A stretch of DNA of 64,000 bases from UBA10649 sp963793105. Its GTDB lineage: Bacteria > Actinomycetota > Actinomycetes > S36-B12. Both the position numbers and the translations under genes were made by a program. The notes below the pieces were generated by a model. That model had not been told where the DNA came from and did no database searches. It saw only the letters and a list, made by a program, of their open reading frames with translations. Location of the stretch: NCBI GenBank assembly GCA_963793105.1, contig CAWBZB010000004.1, forward strand, positions 62,001 to 126,000. Direction: 5' to 3'. Shown piece after piece: positions 16,498 through 28,947 of this stretch (within the stretch, counting starts at the first letter, position 1; each line of letters begins with the position of its first letter).

Positions 16498-18383
16498 TCG
16501 GGCTCGGCGTCGACGCGCCGGGCCATGTTCTCCACGATGCTGCGCGAGATGTCCTGAGCGGTCAGGCCGCACTCGGCGAGCACCTCGGCGCGTTTGCCGT
16601 GATCGAGGAACCGGTCGGGCACGCCGATCATGCACAGCGACACCTCGATGCCCGCGTCGCGCACCGACTGGTCGATGGCCGCCCCGACTCCCCCGGTCCG
16701 GACGCCGTCCTCGACCACCACGAACAGGCTCGCGGTCCGGGCCAGGTCCGTCAGTGCCGGGTGGACCGGCTTGACCCACCGCGGGTCCACCACGAGGACG
16801 CCGATCCCCTGGGCCTTGAGACGCTCCGCGACGTCGATGCACACTCCGGCGAAGGACCCGACGGCGACGATCACGACCTCGGGTTCGCCGGACTCGGCGA
16901 TGACGTCGTAGCCCTCCTCGGTCCGCAGGGCCGGGAGCACCGGGCCGAGGGCGCCCTTGGGGAAGCGGACCACCGTGGGGGCATCGTCGACTTCGACCGC
17001 CTCGCGGAGGGCAGCGCGCAGGGTGGGCTCGTCGCGCGGCGCGGCCATGCGCAGGCCGGGGACGATCTGCAGCATCGCCATGTCCCACATGCCGTTGTGG
17101 CTGGCCCCGTCGTCGCCGGTGATTCCGGCTCGGTCGAGCACGAAGGTGACGCCGGCCCGGTGCAGGGCGCAGTCCATGAGCACCTGGTCGAATGCGCGGT
17201 TGAGGAAGGTCGCGTAGAGCGCCACCACGGGGTGCAGGCCCCCGTAGGCCATGGCTGCCGCGCTCGTCGCGGCGTGCTGCTCGGCGATGCCCACGTCGTA
17301 GGTGCGCTCGGGGAACCGGTCGGCGAACCGGTCGAGCCCAGTTGGCCCCAGCATCGCGGCCGTGATGGCGACCACGTCGGGCCGCGCCTCGCCGATGCTC
17401 ACGAGCTCGTCCGCGAAGGCCCCCGTCCATGACGGACCGCCGGCGTTCAGCGGCTTGCCGGTGTCTGGGTCGATGATGCCGACGCCATGGAATCGATCGG
17501 CCTCGTCGCGCTCGGCCGGCGCGTAGCCGTGTCCCTTGTGCGTGATGGCATGCACGATCACCGGACCGGGGAAGTCCTTCGCGCGGCTGAGTGCGAACTC
17601 GAGCTCGGTCTCGTCGTGGCCGTCGATCGGTCCGATGTACTTCAGACCGAGGTCCTCGAAGAGCCCCTGCGGGGCGACGACGTCCTTGACGCCCTTCTTC
17701 ATCCCGTGCAGGGCGCCGTAGATGGGCTCGCCGACCACGGGCGTGCGGTGCAGCACCCGCTTGCCCCAGTTCATGAACCTCTCGTACCCGTGCGTGGTGC
17801 GCAGGGTCGACAGGTGGTGGGCGAGTCCGCCGATGGTCGGCGAGTACGAACGCGCGTTGTCATTGACGACGATCACCAGCGGCCGGTCGGCGGCCGCGAT
17901 GTTGTTCAGGGCCTCCCACGCCATCCCGCCGGTGAGGGCTCCGTCGCCGATGACGGCGACCACGTGCTGGTCCCCCAGCAGTCCGCGGCGCTCCCAGGCC
18001 TTGGCCAGGCCGTCGGCGTACGAGAGGGCGGTTGACGCGTGGGAGTTCTCCACGAGGTCGTGAGGGCTCTCCTGCCGGCTCGGGTAGCCCGACAGGCCGT
18101 CACGCTGACGCAAATGGTCGAAGCCGGGCGCGCGTCCGGTGAGCATCTTGTGCACGTAGGCCTGGTGACCGGTGTCCCAGATGATCATGTCGTCCGGGGA
18201 GCGGAAGATCCGGTGCAGCGCGATGGTCAGTTCGACGACGCCGAGGTTCGGACCGAGGTGCCCGCCGGTGGCCGAGACCTTCTCCACCAGGAACGCCCGG
18301 ATTTCGGCCGCCAACTCGGGGAGCTGTTCTGGATCGAGAGCCCGAACATCGCGCGGGTCGCGAATACCGTCCAGCAGGGTCAC
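16467..18383 (-). CDS. dxs: 1-deoxy-D-xylulose-5-phosphate synthase
   Basis: The 638-residue enzyme condenses pyruvate and glyceraldehyde 3-phosphate in the first step of the MEP isoprenoid pathway. The thiamine diphosphate motif starts GDGALTGGMAWEALNN and ends with VVNDN (about residues 150-180), the N-terminal substrate His is in IWDTGHQAYVHKMLTGR, and the central transketolase domain has DVGIAEQHAATSAAAMAYGG with the catalytic Glu. The C-terminal domain begins near DVIAESGEPEVVIVAVGS. Length and motifs match family standard. It is transcribed alone, convergent with the nitronate monooxygenase gene. Confidence 0.97.
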   Translation of the reverse strand: MTLLDGIRDPRDVRALDPEQLPELAAEIRAFLVEKVSATGGHLGPNLGVVELTIALHRIFRSPDDMIIWDTGHQAYVHKMLTGRAPGFDHLRQRDGLSGYPSRQESPHDLVENSHASTALSYADGLAKAWERRGLLGDQHVVAVIGDGALTGGMAWEALNNIAAADRPLVIVVNDNARSYSPTIGGLAHHLSTLRTTHGYERFMNWGKRVLHRTPVVGEPIYGALHGMKKGVKDVVAPQGLFEDLGLKYIGPIDGHDETELEFALSRAKDFPGPVIVHAITHKGHGYAPAERDEADRFHGVGIIDPDTGKPLNAGGPSWTGAFADELVSIGEARPDVVAITAAMLGPTGLDRFADRFPERTYDVGIAEQHAATSAAAMAYGGLHPVVALYATFLNRAFDQVLMDCALHRAGVTFVLDRAGITGDDGASHNGMWDMAMLQIVPGLRMAAPRDEPTLRAALREAVEVDDAPTVVRFPKGALGPVLPALRTEEGYDVIAESGEPEVVIVAVGSFAGVCIDVAERLKAQGIGVLVVDPRWVKPVHPALTDLARTASLFVVVEDGVRTGGVGAAIDQSVRDAGIEVSLCMIGVPDRFLDHGKRAEVLAECGLTAQDISRSIVENMARRVDAEPDQAFRSQSTT

Positions 18384-18478
18384 TCGCGAATTCTAGGTGA
18401 TCGAGGGGGAACACACCCGCTGACGAGGGCCCCGGGGCGTCACGAGCCTGCGAGCCACAACTGTGGGAGGGTGGCGCC

Positions 18479-19792
18479 GTGCGTGCGCCGTGGTCCGACG
18501 ACGTGCAGCGCGTCGTGTCGACGGTGCTTCCGCCGATGGTGGCTCTTGCCACCGTGGCCATAGTTGGCTGGCTCTCGCTCGCGTCCGGATCCATGGTGGA
18601 TATCGCCACCTTCCGATCGTCGGCCTTGGCCGTTCTCGACGGGCAGTCCCCCTACGTGGCTGCCACCGTGCCCTTCGTCTATCCACCGGCGGCGATCCTT
18701 GCGGTTCTCCCGGCTGCGATCGGCCCGACGCTGGAGTCGGCGGTCCTGGTGTGGACGGCGGTGTCGTTCGCGGCACTGGGGCGAACGACGTGGATCCTTG
18801 TTCGCGAAGCATGGCCCGAGCTTGACCCGCAGCGACGCCGGAATCGTGTTCTCTGGATCTTCTCCGCCTTGTGCGTGCTCGAGCCGACCTTCGTCACGCT
18901 CTTCTTCGGCCAGGTGGGCCTGCTGCTGCTGTGGATGTCCGTGGAGGGATTGGGCGGGCTACCGAACAGCCGAGCCCGCACGTGGCTCGTGGGCGCCGCT
19001 GCGGCCATCAAGCTGACGCCGGGACTCATTCTTGTGACCCTCGCCGCCGCGGGGCGCTGGCGAAGCGTGGCCTGGGGTATCGCGGGCTTCGTTGGAGCGA
19101 CGATCGTGGCCGGCGCCGTGTCGCCGTCGGGCATGCGCGACTATGTCTCGGGAGCATGGCGCCTCGCCTACGAGGTCAACGCACGAGTCGATGCCCAGAA
19201 TCACTCGCTACTCGCGCTCGCGGAGCTCTCCGGCATGCCGCGCTGGATCGGCTTGCTCGCGGCTGCGCTGACGCTGATCGTCGGTGTCGCGATCGCGAGC
19301 CGCCTGTGGCGCCGAGGCGATGAGCTCGCAGGGACGGCCACGGTGCTGATCACGGCCCTCATGGTCTCCCCGGTCTCGTGGGGGCATCACTGGGTCGCTG
19401 CGTACCCGGCGCTCGTCCTCGTACTGCGCGATCTGCGCGACCGACGACTCACGTCGAACCTCCTGCTGTGGACAGCCGTGATCGGCATGCTCCTGTGGGT
19501 GGACATCGTCGAACTGGGGGGTGGAAGCGTCCGGGCGCCCGATGAGACGTGGTCATTCCTCACGCTCCTGCAACGCGAATGGTGGCTGGTGTGGGGCGTG
19601 GCCTTCCTGGCGTGGTCTGCCGTACCGCTGCTGCGGCCCACAGCCAGCCGTGCAGACCACCCAGATGACGCAGGTGTAGTGCCCCGGAGGGAATGTCAAT
19701 CGAATCGCCGCTCAGAAGGGCGGCGAGGTGCCGGACGCGGCGACGCTCGCCCGGTCTCGTTCACTCACGGAGCGTGCCGGCGGCGACGGTGA
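18479..19792 (+). CDS. GT87-type (DUF2029) membrane mannosyltransferase-like protein
   Basis: A 437-residue polytopic protein, started at GTG 18479 with GGGAGG upstream. About ten hydrophobic segments are visible. The first loop has VDIATFRSSALAVLDGQSPY followed by FVYPPAAILAV, the usual Asp-containing first loop and YPP motif of the glycosyltransferase 87 family, and later AAAIKLTPGLIL and VSPVSWGHHWV, also conserved in the family. Mycobacterial members transfer mannose from polyprenyl-phosphomannose onto lipoglycans. The tail after about residue 395 is Arg-rich and overlaps the convergent HNH gene by 81 bases, so the native end may be earlier than the stop indicates. Confidence 0.82.
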   Translation: MRAPWSDDVQRVVSTVLPPMVALATVAIVGWLSLASGSMVDIATFRSSALAVLDGQSPYVAATVPFVYPPAAILAVLPAAIGPTLESAVLVWTAVSFAALGRTTWILVREAWPELDPQRRRNRVLWIFSALCVLEPTFVTLFFGQVGLLLLWMSVEGLGGLPNSRARTWLVGAAAAIKLTPGLILVTLAAAGRWRSVAWGIAGFVGATIVAGAVSPSGMRDYVSGAWRLAYEVNARVDAQNHSLLALAELSGMPRWIGLLAAALTLIVGVAIASRLWRRGDELAGTATVLITALMVSPVSWGHHWVAAYPALVLVLRDLRDRRLTSNLLLWTAVIGMLLWVDIVELGGGSVRAPDETWSFLTLLQREWWLVWGVAFLAWSAVPLLRPTASRADHPDDAGVVPRRECQSNRRSEGRRGAGRGDARPVSFTHGACRRRR

Positions 19793-21202
19793 CGCGACTG
19801 GCTCGGGTTTCCACGCGTACCGGAAGCCGGCCGGCGACACCCAGGTGCAGGCCCCTGTCTCGTCGCTCTCGACGATTCGCCATCCCCCGTGGGTCTTGAG
19901 CTGGTGATGCCGCGTGCACAAGGCGCCCAGGTTTCGACGATCACTGGCGCCGCCGTCGTCCCACGGCTCCGCATGGTCGATCTGGCAGGCATCCGCCCGG
20001 CGCCCGCACCCGGGGAAGCGGCAGGCGCGATCGCGGGCCACTATCAGGCGGCGCAGTGGCCCCGAGACCTCGTAGCGCCGCCTGCCCAGATCGAGTGCCG
20101 CCCCTGTGAGCGGATCGGTGACCAGCCTGCGAAGAGTGACGCCCGCCTCCGGATCGGCCATGAGTGTCCGAAGCTGCTCCATCGGCAGCGGGTCCCCGTT
20201 GCTGAGTACTCCGGCGCCATCGGAGAGTCCGAGGAGGACGTCCAGTGCCACGGTGACGTCGAGGCTGACGCCCACACCCGCCCGCGAACGCCCGGACGGC
20301 TCGCCGGAGGCTTTGCGCCCTCGCTCCGGCGAGTCCGCACCGTGCAGAATCAAGGCCGCCAATACCTCGGCGCGACGCTCCCCGATCGAGCTTGCGCAGT
20401 CTCCCGGTACATCCGGGTTATCGATGCCCGCGTTGACCGCGCACATCACGGCATGCGCCATGGCGGTGTCGAGGCGCGCGATGAGGGTGGAGATCCCGTC
20501 GCACGGCTCGGTGACGAGGAAGACGTCGCGGGTCACTCGGGCGGCTGACCGCCGGAGCCGCTGGCCGTCGCCGTCGATGGCCTCGACGACCCGATCGGTC
20601 GCGCGACGCAGGCGGCCGACGGTGCTCCGCGAGGCGGTCGGGAGCACCCGCGCCTCTACGTTCCGGCAGTCGCGTGCGAACCCTGCATCACGCTCGTCCA
20701 GGGCCGAAGCAGCGCCGGTAGCCCTGGAGCTCAGGCGCAGCACGGCCTCGCAGATCACCGCGGCGTGGGCTGGGGTGATGACGCCTCCGACAAGGGCACT
20801 GCGCGTGCCCGGGAGGTAGCGATGCAGGAGTCGTGCATGATCGATCCGTCGCTGTGCCGTCACAGGAGGCATGCGCAGCGCAGCAGCCACCTCCTCGCGT
20901 GCCGCGTCCTCGATGCGCAGGAGGCGCTCCTCGTGGTGGTCCGGCCGCGGATCGAGGACCAGGAACTCGTCGATTCGCGGCTCAGCCGAGGCCGCGGCCA
21001 CGAGTGCCTCCGACTGCAAGGCCACCCACCAGCTCGCGATCCGGTCGTGGAGCGTGAGATAGAGCAGTGCGTCATCAGGGTCGAGGGTCTCCCGGTCGAC
21101 CATCAGCAGGTGGCTCATCAGCAGAGGGCCGGGCTCCAGGTCGGCCACGCTCGCCAGTAGCTCGCTCGGCGTTGCGGTGAAGGGATCGACGAGGACGTCC
21201 AT
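19712..21202 (-). CDS. DUF222 / HNH endonuclease domain protein (REP13E12-type)
   Basis: The 496-residue protein has an N-terminal helical DUF222 region (from about residue 60, with ALRMPPVTAQRRIDHARLL) and a C-terminal HNH nuclease domain: CRFPGCGRRADACQIDHAEPW, then NLGALCTRHHQLKTHGGW, giving the zinc Cys residues and the catalytic His/Asn. The family is highly amplified in actinobacterial genomes and resembles the 13E12 repeat family of mycobacteria. Its biological role is unclear, with possible DNA cleavage and association with mobile DNA. It starts at ATG 21202. No terminal repeats or partner genes suggest an active mobile element here. Confidence 0.9.
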   Translation of the reverse strand: MDVLVDPFTATPSELLASVADLEPGPLLMSHLLMVDRETLDPDDALLYLTLHDRIASWWVALQSEALVAAASAEPRIDEFLVLDPRPDHHEERLLRIEDAAREEVAAALRMPPVTAQRRIDHARLLHRYLPGTRSALVGGVITPAHAAVICEAVLRLSSRATGAASALDERDAGFARDCRNVEARVLPTASRSTVGRLRRATDRVVEAIDGDGQRLRRSAARVTRDVFLVTEPCDGISTLIARLDTAMAHAVMCAVNAGIDNPDVPGDCASSIGERRAEVLAALILHGADSPERGRKASGEPSGRSRAGVGVSLDVTVALDVLLGLSDGAGVLSNGDPLPMEQLRTLMADPEAGVTLRRLVTDPLTGAALDLGRRRYEVSGPLRRLIVARDRACRFPGCGRRADACQIDHAEPWDDGGASDRRNLGALCTRHHQLKTHGGWRIVESDETGACTWVSPAGFRYAWKPEPVASPSPPARSVSERDRASVAASGTSPPF

Positions 21203-21279
21203 GCCTGAAAACTACGCGGGGGGTCTGACACTCGAACTCGGACAGACCGCGGCGCCGTGGCAACCGGAAGTACCTGGGA

Positions 21280-21642
21280 CTACAGGGCTTCCGGGATCCG
21301 GGCGCGCAGCGCGTCCTCGACCAGGCTGACCTCGCGCTGGACCTGCAGCAGCCGTGCCCCCTCCGCCTCCAGAGCGGCCTGCACCGCCGTCAACTCATCC
21401 GCCGCGAGCGCTGTCCCGAGTTCCACCCGTGCCATGGCGTACGCGCGACGAGTGCCGTCGAGATCCGCGGCCGTCATGTGAGCGAGGTACCGGGCGAGGG
21501 CCAGCGGCCAGCGTCGCAAGGCCGAGGAGCGCAGGTCGGCCGGCCCGCGATCGAGCAGCCAGCCGGTCACCTTCGCGTCGAACTCGTCCGTCCCGGCCGG
21601 GGGGAGGTCCCGCGGCCAGCCCGCCGGCACATGTCGCGCCAT
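21280..21642 (-). CDS. Hypothetical protein downstream of acnA
   Basis: This 120-residue protein starts at ATG 21642, six bases after the acnA stop, so it is very probably cotranscribed with aconitase. It begins MARHVPAGWPRDLPPAGTDEF and continues as an amphipathic, Leu/Ala/Glu-rich sequence with a likely coiled-coil C-terminal half (ELTAVQAALEAEGARLLQVQ). No motif or membrane segment is visible. I do not recognise a family; helical composition is the only structural hint. Confidence 0.65.
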   Translation of the reverse strand: MARHVPAGWPRDLPPAGTDEFDAKVTGWLLDRGPADLRSSALRRWPLALARYLAHMTAADLDGTRRAYAMARVELGTALAADELTAVQAALEAEGARLLQVQREVSLVEDALRARIPEAL

Positions 21643-21648
21643 CGCCGA

Positions 21649-24306
<2,658 letters not shown>

Positions 24307-24352
24307 CGGCGGTCTCCTCCGCGTAGGGGCGTGATGGCGTCAGATGCAGAAG

Positions 24353-24370
24353 TATCTTGACGTCAAGATA
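24353..24370. promoter_or_regulatory. Perfect 18-bp palindrome upstream of acnA
   Basis: TATCTTGACGTCAAGATA is completely self-complementary and lies 47-64 bases ahead of the acnA start. Position and symmetry fit an operator for a dimeric regulator of aconitase. The regulator cannot be named from this window. The region is otherwise AT-richer than its surroundings, so it may also include the promoter. Confidence 0.7.
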
Positions 24371-24750
24371 TCGCATGCGCGCTCCGAGTCGGGACCGCCC
24401 CGGCCGTGGGTCTACTCGGTCAGGCGGACGGTACCCGCCACTGGCGTCGGTGCCGGGTGTGCAGCCGATCGAGACTGTCGCGCCGTTCACGTCCAGCGTC
24501 ATGGCGATCAAGCGCGAACGCAGTCGACATCCGCTTGGGGCAGTGCCGGTTCCGCTCACTGCAGACCTCACCGGCGGGCGCGTAGAACGCTCCGAAGATC
24601 TCACCCACACCGGACTTCAGCTCGATGTCGCCAAGCTCCGGCGTAGACCACCGTGCCAGGCGTGCTGATCCTCGCAGTCGTCGTGATCGTTGCCTTGTCG
24701 ACGGATTGGCGGTGTTCCGGAATCACCAGCCGAGGAGACTGTCGTCGATC

Positions 24751-25639
24751 TCAAGAGTGCCGCCGGAGCATCGTGATCACGCGCAGTCGGGTTGCTCCCG
24801 TGGAGCCGTCGTCAACGTCATTGATCCAGTTCATGCCGCCGGTGTGCAGTTCCACTGTGCATCCAGCAACATCCCAGCCGGCGCGTAGCCGGTTCACGCG
24901 CCGCGCAGCGATCAAGTGAGGGATGTCGGTCTTCCGGTCACGTAGGCATCGCGGCGCCCAGTATGCGCCGCCGTTCTCGTTGTAGATGCGCTGCCCGATT
25001 TGATACGGGGCGGGTGTTGACCGCGGTCCGGAAGGCGAATTGGCTGCCGGATCAATCTGGATCCTTGTGGCTGCCAGTCGCACGGCACGGAGACGACTGG
25101 CGGCCCGCGTAGACGCTGACTCGCCACGATGAACACCGCCGACCGTCGAAGCGAGCTTGAAGTCGGCACCGGCATAGATCGGACCCACCGAGCCTGACTG
25201 TTCGCGTTGAAGTCAACCTCGTCCTCACCGAACAACACTGATACTCGGCCAGTCAGACGATCGAGGCGGCTGCGCATTCTTTGCTCTGGGGATCGACTCG
25301 AGCGCCGATGAACCTGCCGAATGAACATGTCCACCGTCTCAGTCGTCTGGGTCGTAACGCTCTCGACGTCACGGTGACAGCGCGACGACGTCCGTTCATT
25401 CGGCACCATCGACAAACGTGCATTCAGAGCCTTGGTGGTCGCCGATTCCCGGTGCGTCCCCACAGCGTCAGGCAACTCCTGACCGCCGGCCAAGGCCCCT
25501 GCGTCGGCTGCGTTCTGCAGTTTCGCCTGGGCGGCGTAGACCCGACCGAAGTCCACCACGAACGCAAGGAGCGATCATGAAGATCACGCAGGAACAGGGC
25601 GAACACGACCGCAACGGCGCCGCGGTCGTCGCGCGACAC
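24751..25639 (-). pseudogene. Decayed TadE/TadG-like pilus protein gene
   Basis: On the minus strand, three frames in succession reconstruct the N-terminus of a TadG-like protein: RDDRGAVAVVFALFL (from ATG 25639), then VIFMIAPCV in a second frame, then VVDFGRVYAAQAKLQNAADA and GALAGGQEL in a third. A single transmembrane helix followed by VDFGRVY and AADAGALAG is the hallmark of TadE/TadG-type pseudopilin-like proteins of Flp/Tad pili. Downstream sequence keeps scraps (a segment with GPIYAGADFKLAST, and an IYNENGGAYW segment) but has several frame breaks. Base composition is visibly lower in G+C than in neighbouring genes. The rest of the 24371-25827 interval shows no convincing gene. Confidence 0.7.
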
Positions 25640-25827
25640 GCGAACGACTCCAAGGGCCCCTCATCCGGGTCCACATGTCAACAGCCCTCCCGCACCTCGC
25701 GTCGTCGCATGGCATGGCATGCGCACGCTCGCCAGCCCCCACGCCAGCACCATCAGTGTAAGCCCATTGAGGCGAGGATCCGACAAATGGGACGCGTGTT
25801 CGACCAGATGGATCCGATTCGTATCCG

Positions 25828-26953
25828 CTAGCCGGATCGTGAGAAGCGGGCCACGGTCTCGAGGTGATGCGTCATGGGGAAGGCGTCGAAGGCACGCACG
25901 GCCGTGAGGGCGTAACCGGACTCGGCCAGGGTGGCCACGTCGCGTCCCAGAGCGACCGGGTCGCAGGCCACGTAGACGATGGTCGGGCACCTCGGCCTCG
26001 GCCAGCGTCCGGAGCAGGTCACGCCCGGCACCGGCCCGGGGCGGATCGAGGACGACGCCATCGGGAGCATCGTGGTCCTCGGCGTCGATCCAGGCCGAGA
26101 CGTCCGAGTGGTGCAGGTGGACCTGAGGCAGGTCGTGCAGAGCCCGGCGCGCGGCTCGGGTGGCCGCGGCGGACGCCTCCACCGCCTCCACTCCCCCGTC
26201 GGGACCGACCGCTTCGGCGAGGAAGGCGGCGAACAGCCCCGCCCCGGAGAAGAGGTCCCACCACGTCTGGCCGGGCGAGGGCTGCGCGAACTCCAGGACG
26301 GTGTCGACGAGCGCCTCGGGCAGCGCGTCATGAACCTGCCAGAAGTCGTCGCGGTCCATGCGCCAGGCTCGGTCGCGCACCTCGTGGACGACCTTGCCCG
26401 GAGGCAGGGGCGCGGGTACGTCGACGCCATCGGCGGCGATGAGGCAGCGATCGACGGGGACGACGTCATGGCTGCGGTGCTTGCGCAGGCCGAGCCGACC
26501 ATCGGGGCTGGTGGCCCAGGTCATGCGCGTACGCCAGTGGAGGCCGTCCGGGTGGCCCGGGCAGTTCACGGACGTGAGGTCGAGGCCGGCGAGGGCCGCG
26601 TTGTCGAGGCGGCCGAAACGGCGCAGCGCCTCGGTCAGGACCTCCTGCTTGAGCAGACGCTGGGCCGGGAGCGAGACGTGCTGGAAGTCGCAGCCGCCGC
26701 AGCCGTCGGGGTGCGCCCACGGGCAGGGAGCCGGTACGCGATCCGGCGAGGCGTCGAGGATCTCGATGGCGTCGGCGCGCACCATCTTGCGGTTGACGGC
26801 GGTGACGCGGACGCGGACGCGCTCGCCGGTGATTCCGTGGCGGACGAACAGGGTCCGGCCGTCCGAATGGGCGATGAAGTGGCCACCGTGCGCGATCGGC
26901 CCGACCGTGACGACCCGCTCGTCCCCGACCTCGAGCTCCCGGGCCTCAGACAT
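25828..26953 (-). CDS. TRAM-domain class I SAM-dependent RNA methyltransferase (frameshifted)
   Basis: The protein is of the TrmA/RlmD type that forms 5-methyluridine in RNA. From ATG 26953 (which overlaps the permease stop) it has an N-terminal TRAM-like part (VTVGPIAHGGHFIAH), a Cys cluster (CPWAHPDGCGGCDFQH) for an iron-sulfur site, and WWDLFSGAGLFAAFLAEAVG for SAM binding. It then reaches VVLDPPRAGAG, after which one extra base at about 25985-25987 (a GGG run on the plus strand) shifts the frame. The next frame continues IVYVACDPVALGRDVATLAE with the catalytic Cys and ends FDAFPMTHHLETVARF, the typical family end. The homologue sits in the same place in M. tuberculosis (Rv2689c, from memory). 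The frameshift may be a sequencing error. Confidence 0.88.
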
Positions 26954-28886
26954 CCTGGTCATCGACCAGCGCACTGGACTGGAGCTGCCACGGCACCGAC
27001 GTGACCATGACACCCGGGGTGAAGAGCAGGCGGCTCTTCAGGCGCAATGCCGACTGGTTGTGGAGGAGCTGCTCGTACCACTTGCCCACCACGTACTCGG
27101 GGATGTAGACGGTCACGAGGTCGTTGGGGCTGTCCGAGCGGAGCGCCTGCACGTAGTCGAGGATCGGGCGGGTGATCTCGCGGTAGGGCGAGGCGAGGAT
27201 CTTGAGCGTCACCGGGATGCCCTGGCGATCCCACTCCTCCTGCAGGCGCACGGTCTCGTCATGGTCGACCTCGACCGTCACCGCCTCGAGCACCGTGGGC
27301 CGCGTCGCGCGGGCGTAGGCGAGGGCACGCAGGGTCGGCTTGTGGATCTTGCTCACCAGCACGATCACGTGCACCCGCGCCGGCAGCATCATCTCGGCCG
27401 AGCCGCCGGTCTCGATCTCCTCCGCCACCCGCTCGTAGTGACCATGAACGGCCTTCATGATCAGGTAGATGATCGGCATCGCCACCACGACGATCCAGGC
27501 GCCCTTGGTGAACTTCGTCGCCAGCACGATCACGAGCACGGAACCCGTCATCACCAGGCCGAACGCGTTGATCACTCGCGACCGGACCATCCGGCCGCGC
27601 TCGGACTTGTCCGTCTCGTGCTTCAGGTGCCGCGTCCAGTGCCGGACCATGCCCAATTGGCTCAGGGTGAAGGAGACGAAGACCCCGATGATGTAGAGCT
27701 GGATCAGGCCGCTGACGTCCGCCTGGTAGGCGATGACCAGCAGAGCGGCCAGACCGGCGAGGGTGAGGATGCCGTTGCTGAAGGCAAGCCGGTCGCCACG
27801 GGTGTGGAGCTGGCGCGGCAGGTAGCCGTCCTTCGCGAGCACCGAGCCCATCACCGGGAATCCGTTGAAGGCCGTGTTGGCTGCGAGCGCCAGGATCGTC
27901 GCCGTGGCAATGGCGATCACCAGCACCGGGATGCTGGATCGGTGGAAGACCGCATCAGCCACCTGGACGATCACGGTCTTCTGGGCGGAGCCCTCCGGCA
28001 GGCCGATCAGGTCGTAGTCGAACTGCGTCACCTTGACCTGGGTCTTGAGCGCGAGCCAGGTGATACCGGCGAACATGCTCATCGAGATCAGGCCCAGCAG
28101 GAGCAGGGTCGTGGCGGCGTTCTTGGACTTCGGCTCCCGGAAGGCCGGCACGCCGTTGGCCACCGCCTCGATTCCCGTCAGGGCGGTGGTACCAGAGGAG
28201 AAGGCTCGCGCGACGAGGAAGACGAGGGCCGCGCCCGTGAAGGAGTTCTCGGCGACGATCTCCCAGTTCGCGCTCTCGGCGAGCAGCTCCTGGTCGAGGA
28301 ACACCATCTCGATGGCGGCCCAGCCGATCATGGCGAAGATCGAGATCACGAAGAAGTACACGGGAATGGCGAAGAACGCGCCGGACTCCTTGACGCCGCG
28401 AAGGTTGAGCAGCGTGATGAGCGCGATGAACCCGACCGCGAACCACACGTTGTGGAGCGCCACGAAGGGGATGATGGAGCCGAGGTTCGCCACGGCGGCC
28501 GAGATCGACACGGCCACCGTCAGCACGTAGTCGATGAGCAGGGCGCTCGCGACGAAGACCCCCCAGTTCGGGCCGAGGTTCTTCGACACCACCTCGTAGT
28601 CCCCGCCACCGCTCGGGTAGGCGTGCACGTTCTGGCGGTAGGACGCGATGACGGTGAAGTAGACGACGGCGACCATGAGCGCAATCCACGGACCGTACGA
28701 GTAGAGCGCGAAGCCGCCCAGAGACAGCACCAGCAGGATCTCCTGCGTCGCGTACGCGTTCGACGAGAGCGCGTCACTGGCGAACACCGGCAGGGCGATC
28801 CGCTTCGGCAGCATCGTGTCGCCGAGCCGTTCGCTGCGCAGGGCGCGACCGACGAAGACGCGCTTCAGGACGTCCGACACAGGCAC
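26946..28886 (-). CDS. APC superfamily permease with C-terminal cytoplasmic domain
   Basis: From GTG 28886 the protein has 646 residues. About twelve membrane helices fill the first 460 residues, beginning at LPVFASDALSSNAYATQEIL, which contains the Ser-Asn motif of APC amino acid/cation transporters, and including YPSGGGDYEVV. The last 170 residues are soluble, with HVIVLVSKIHKPTLRALAYA and VYIPEYVVGKW, resembling a universal-stress-like domain. It lies back-to-back with two TrkA-type genes and next to the methyltransferase gene, the order known from Rv2689c-Rv2692. Function is unproven; association with TrkA proteins suggests potassium or amino acid transport. Confidence 0.88.
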   Translation of the reverse strand: MPVSDVLKRVFVGRALRSERLGDTMLPKRIALPVFASDALSSNAYATQEILLVLSLGGFALYSYGPWIALMVAVVYFTVIASYRQNVHAYPSGGGDYEVVSKNLGPNWGVFVASALLIDYVLTVAVSISAAVANLGSIIPFVALHNVWFAVGFIALITLLNLRGVKESGAFFAIPVYFFVISIFAMIGWAAIEMVFLDQELLAESANWEIVAENSFTGAALVFLVARAFSSGTTALTGIEAVANGVPAFREPKSKNAATTLLLLGLISMSMFAGITWLALKTQVKVTQFDYDLIGLPEGSAQKTVIVQVADAVFHRSSIPVLVIAIATATILALAANTAFNGFPVMGSVLAKDGYLPRQLHTRGDRLAFSNGILTLAGLAALLVIAYQADVSGLIQLYIIGVFVSFTLSQLGMVRHWTRHLKHETDKSERGRMVRSRVINAFGLVMTGSVLVIVLATKFTKGAWIVVVAMPIIYLIMKAVHGHYERVAEEIETGGSAEMMLPARVHVIVLVSKIHKPTLRALAYARATRPTVLEAVTVEVDHDETVRLQEEWDRQGIPVTLKILASPYREITRPILDYVQALRSDSPNDLVTVYIPEYVVGKWYEQLLHNQSALRLKSRLLFTPGVMVTSVPWQLQSSALVDDQDV

Positions 28887-28947
28887 GGTGACGGAGCCTA
28901 CTCGCGGCCGAGCGTGCTCGGATCCTCGAGGCGTGTAGCGTTCCACC

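Noticed and set aside
16498..17432. Extension of the nitronate monooxygenase frame into the dxs region
   Set aside because: The family end WTAPQVVDWLLNA is found in the adjacent frame after one extra base; the extension is antisense to dxs.
19712..21202. DUF222/HNH gene as a mobile element
   Set aside because: No terminal repeats, target duplication or recombinase nearby; the family is dispersed in actinobacteria but not demonstrably mobile here.
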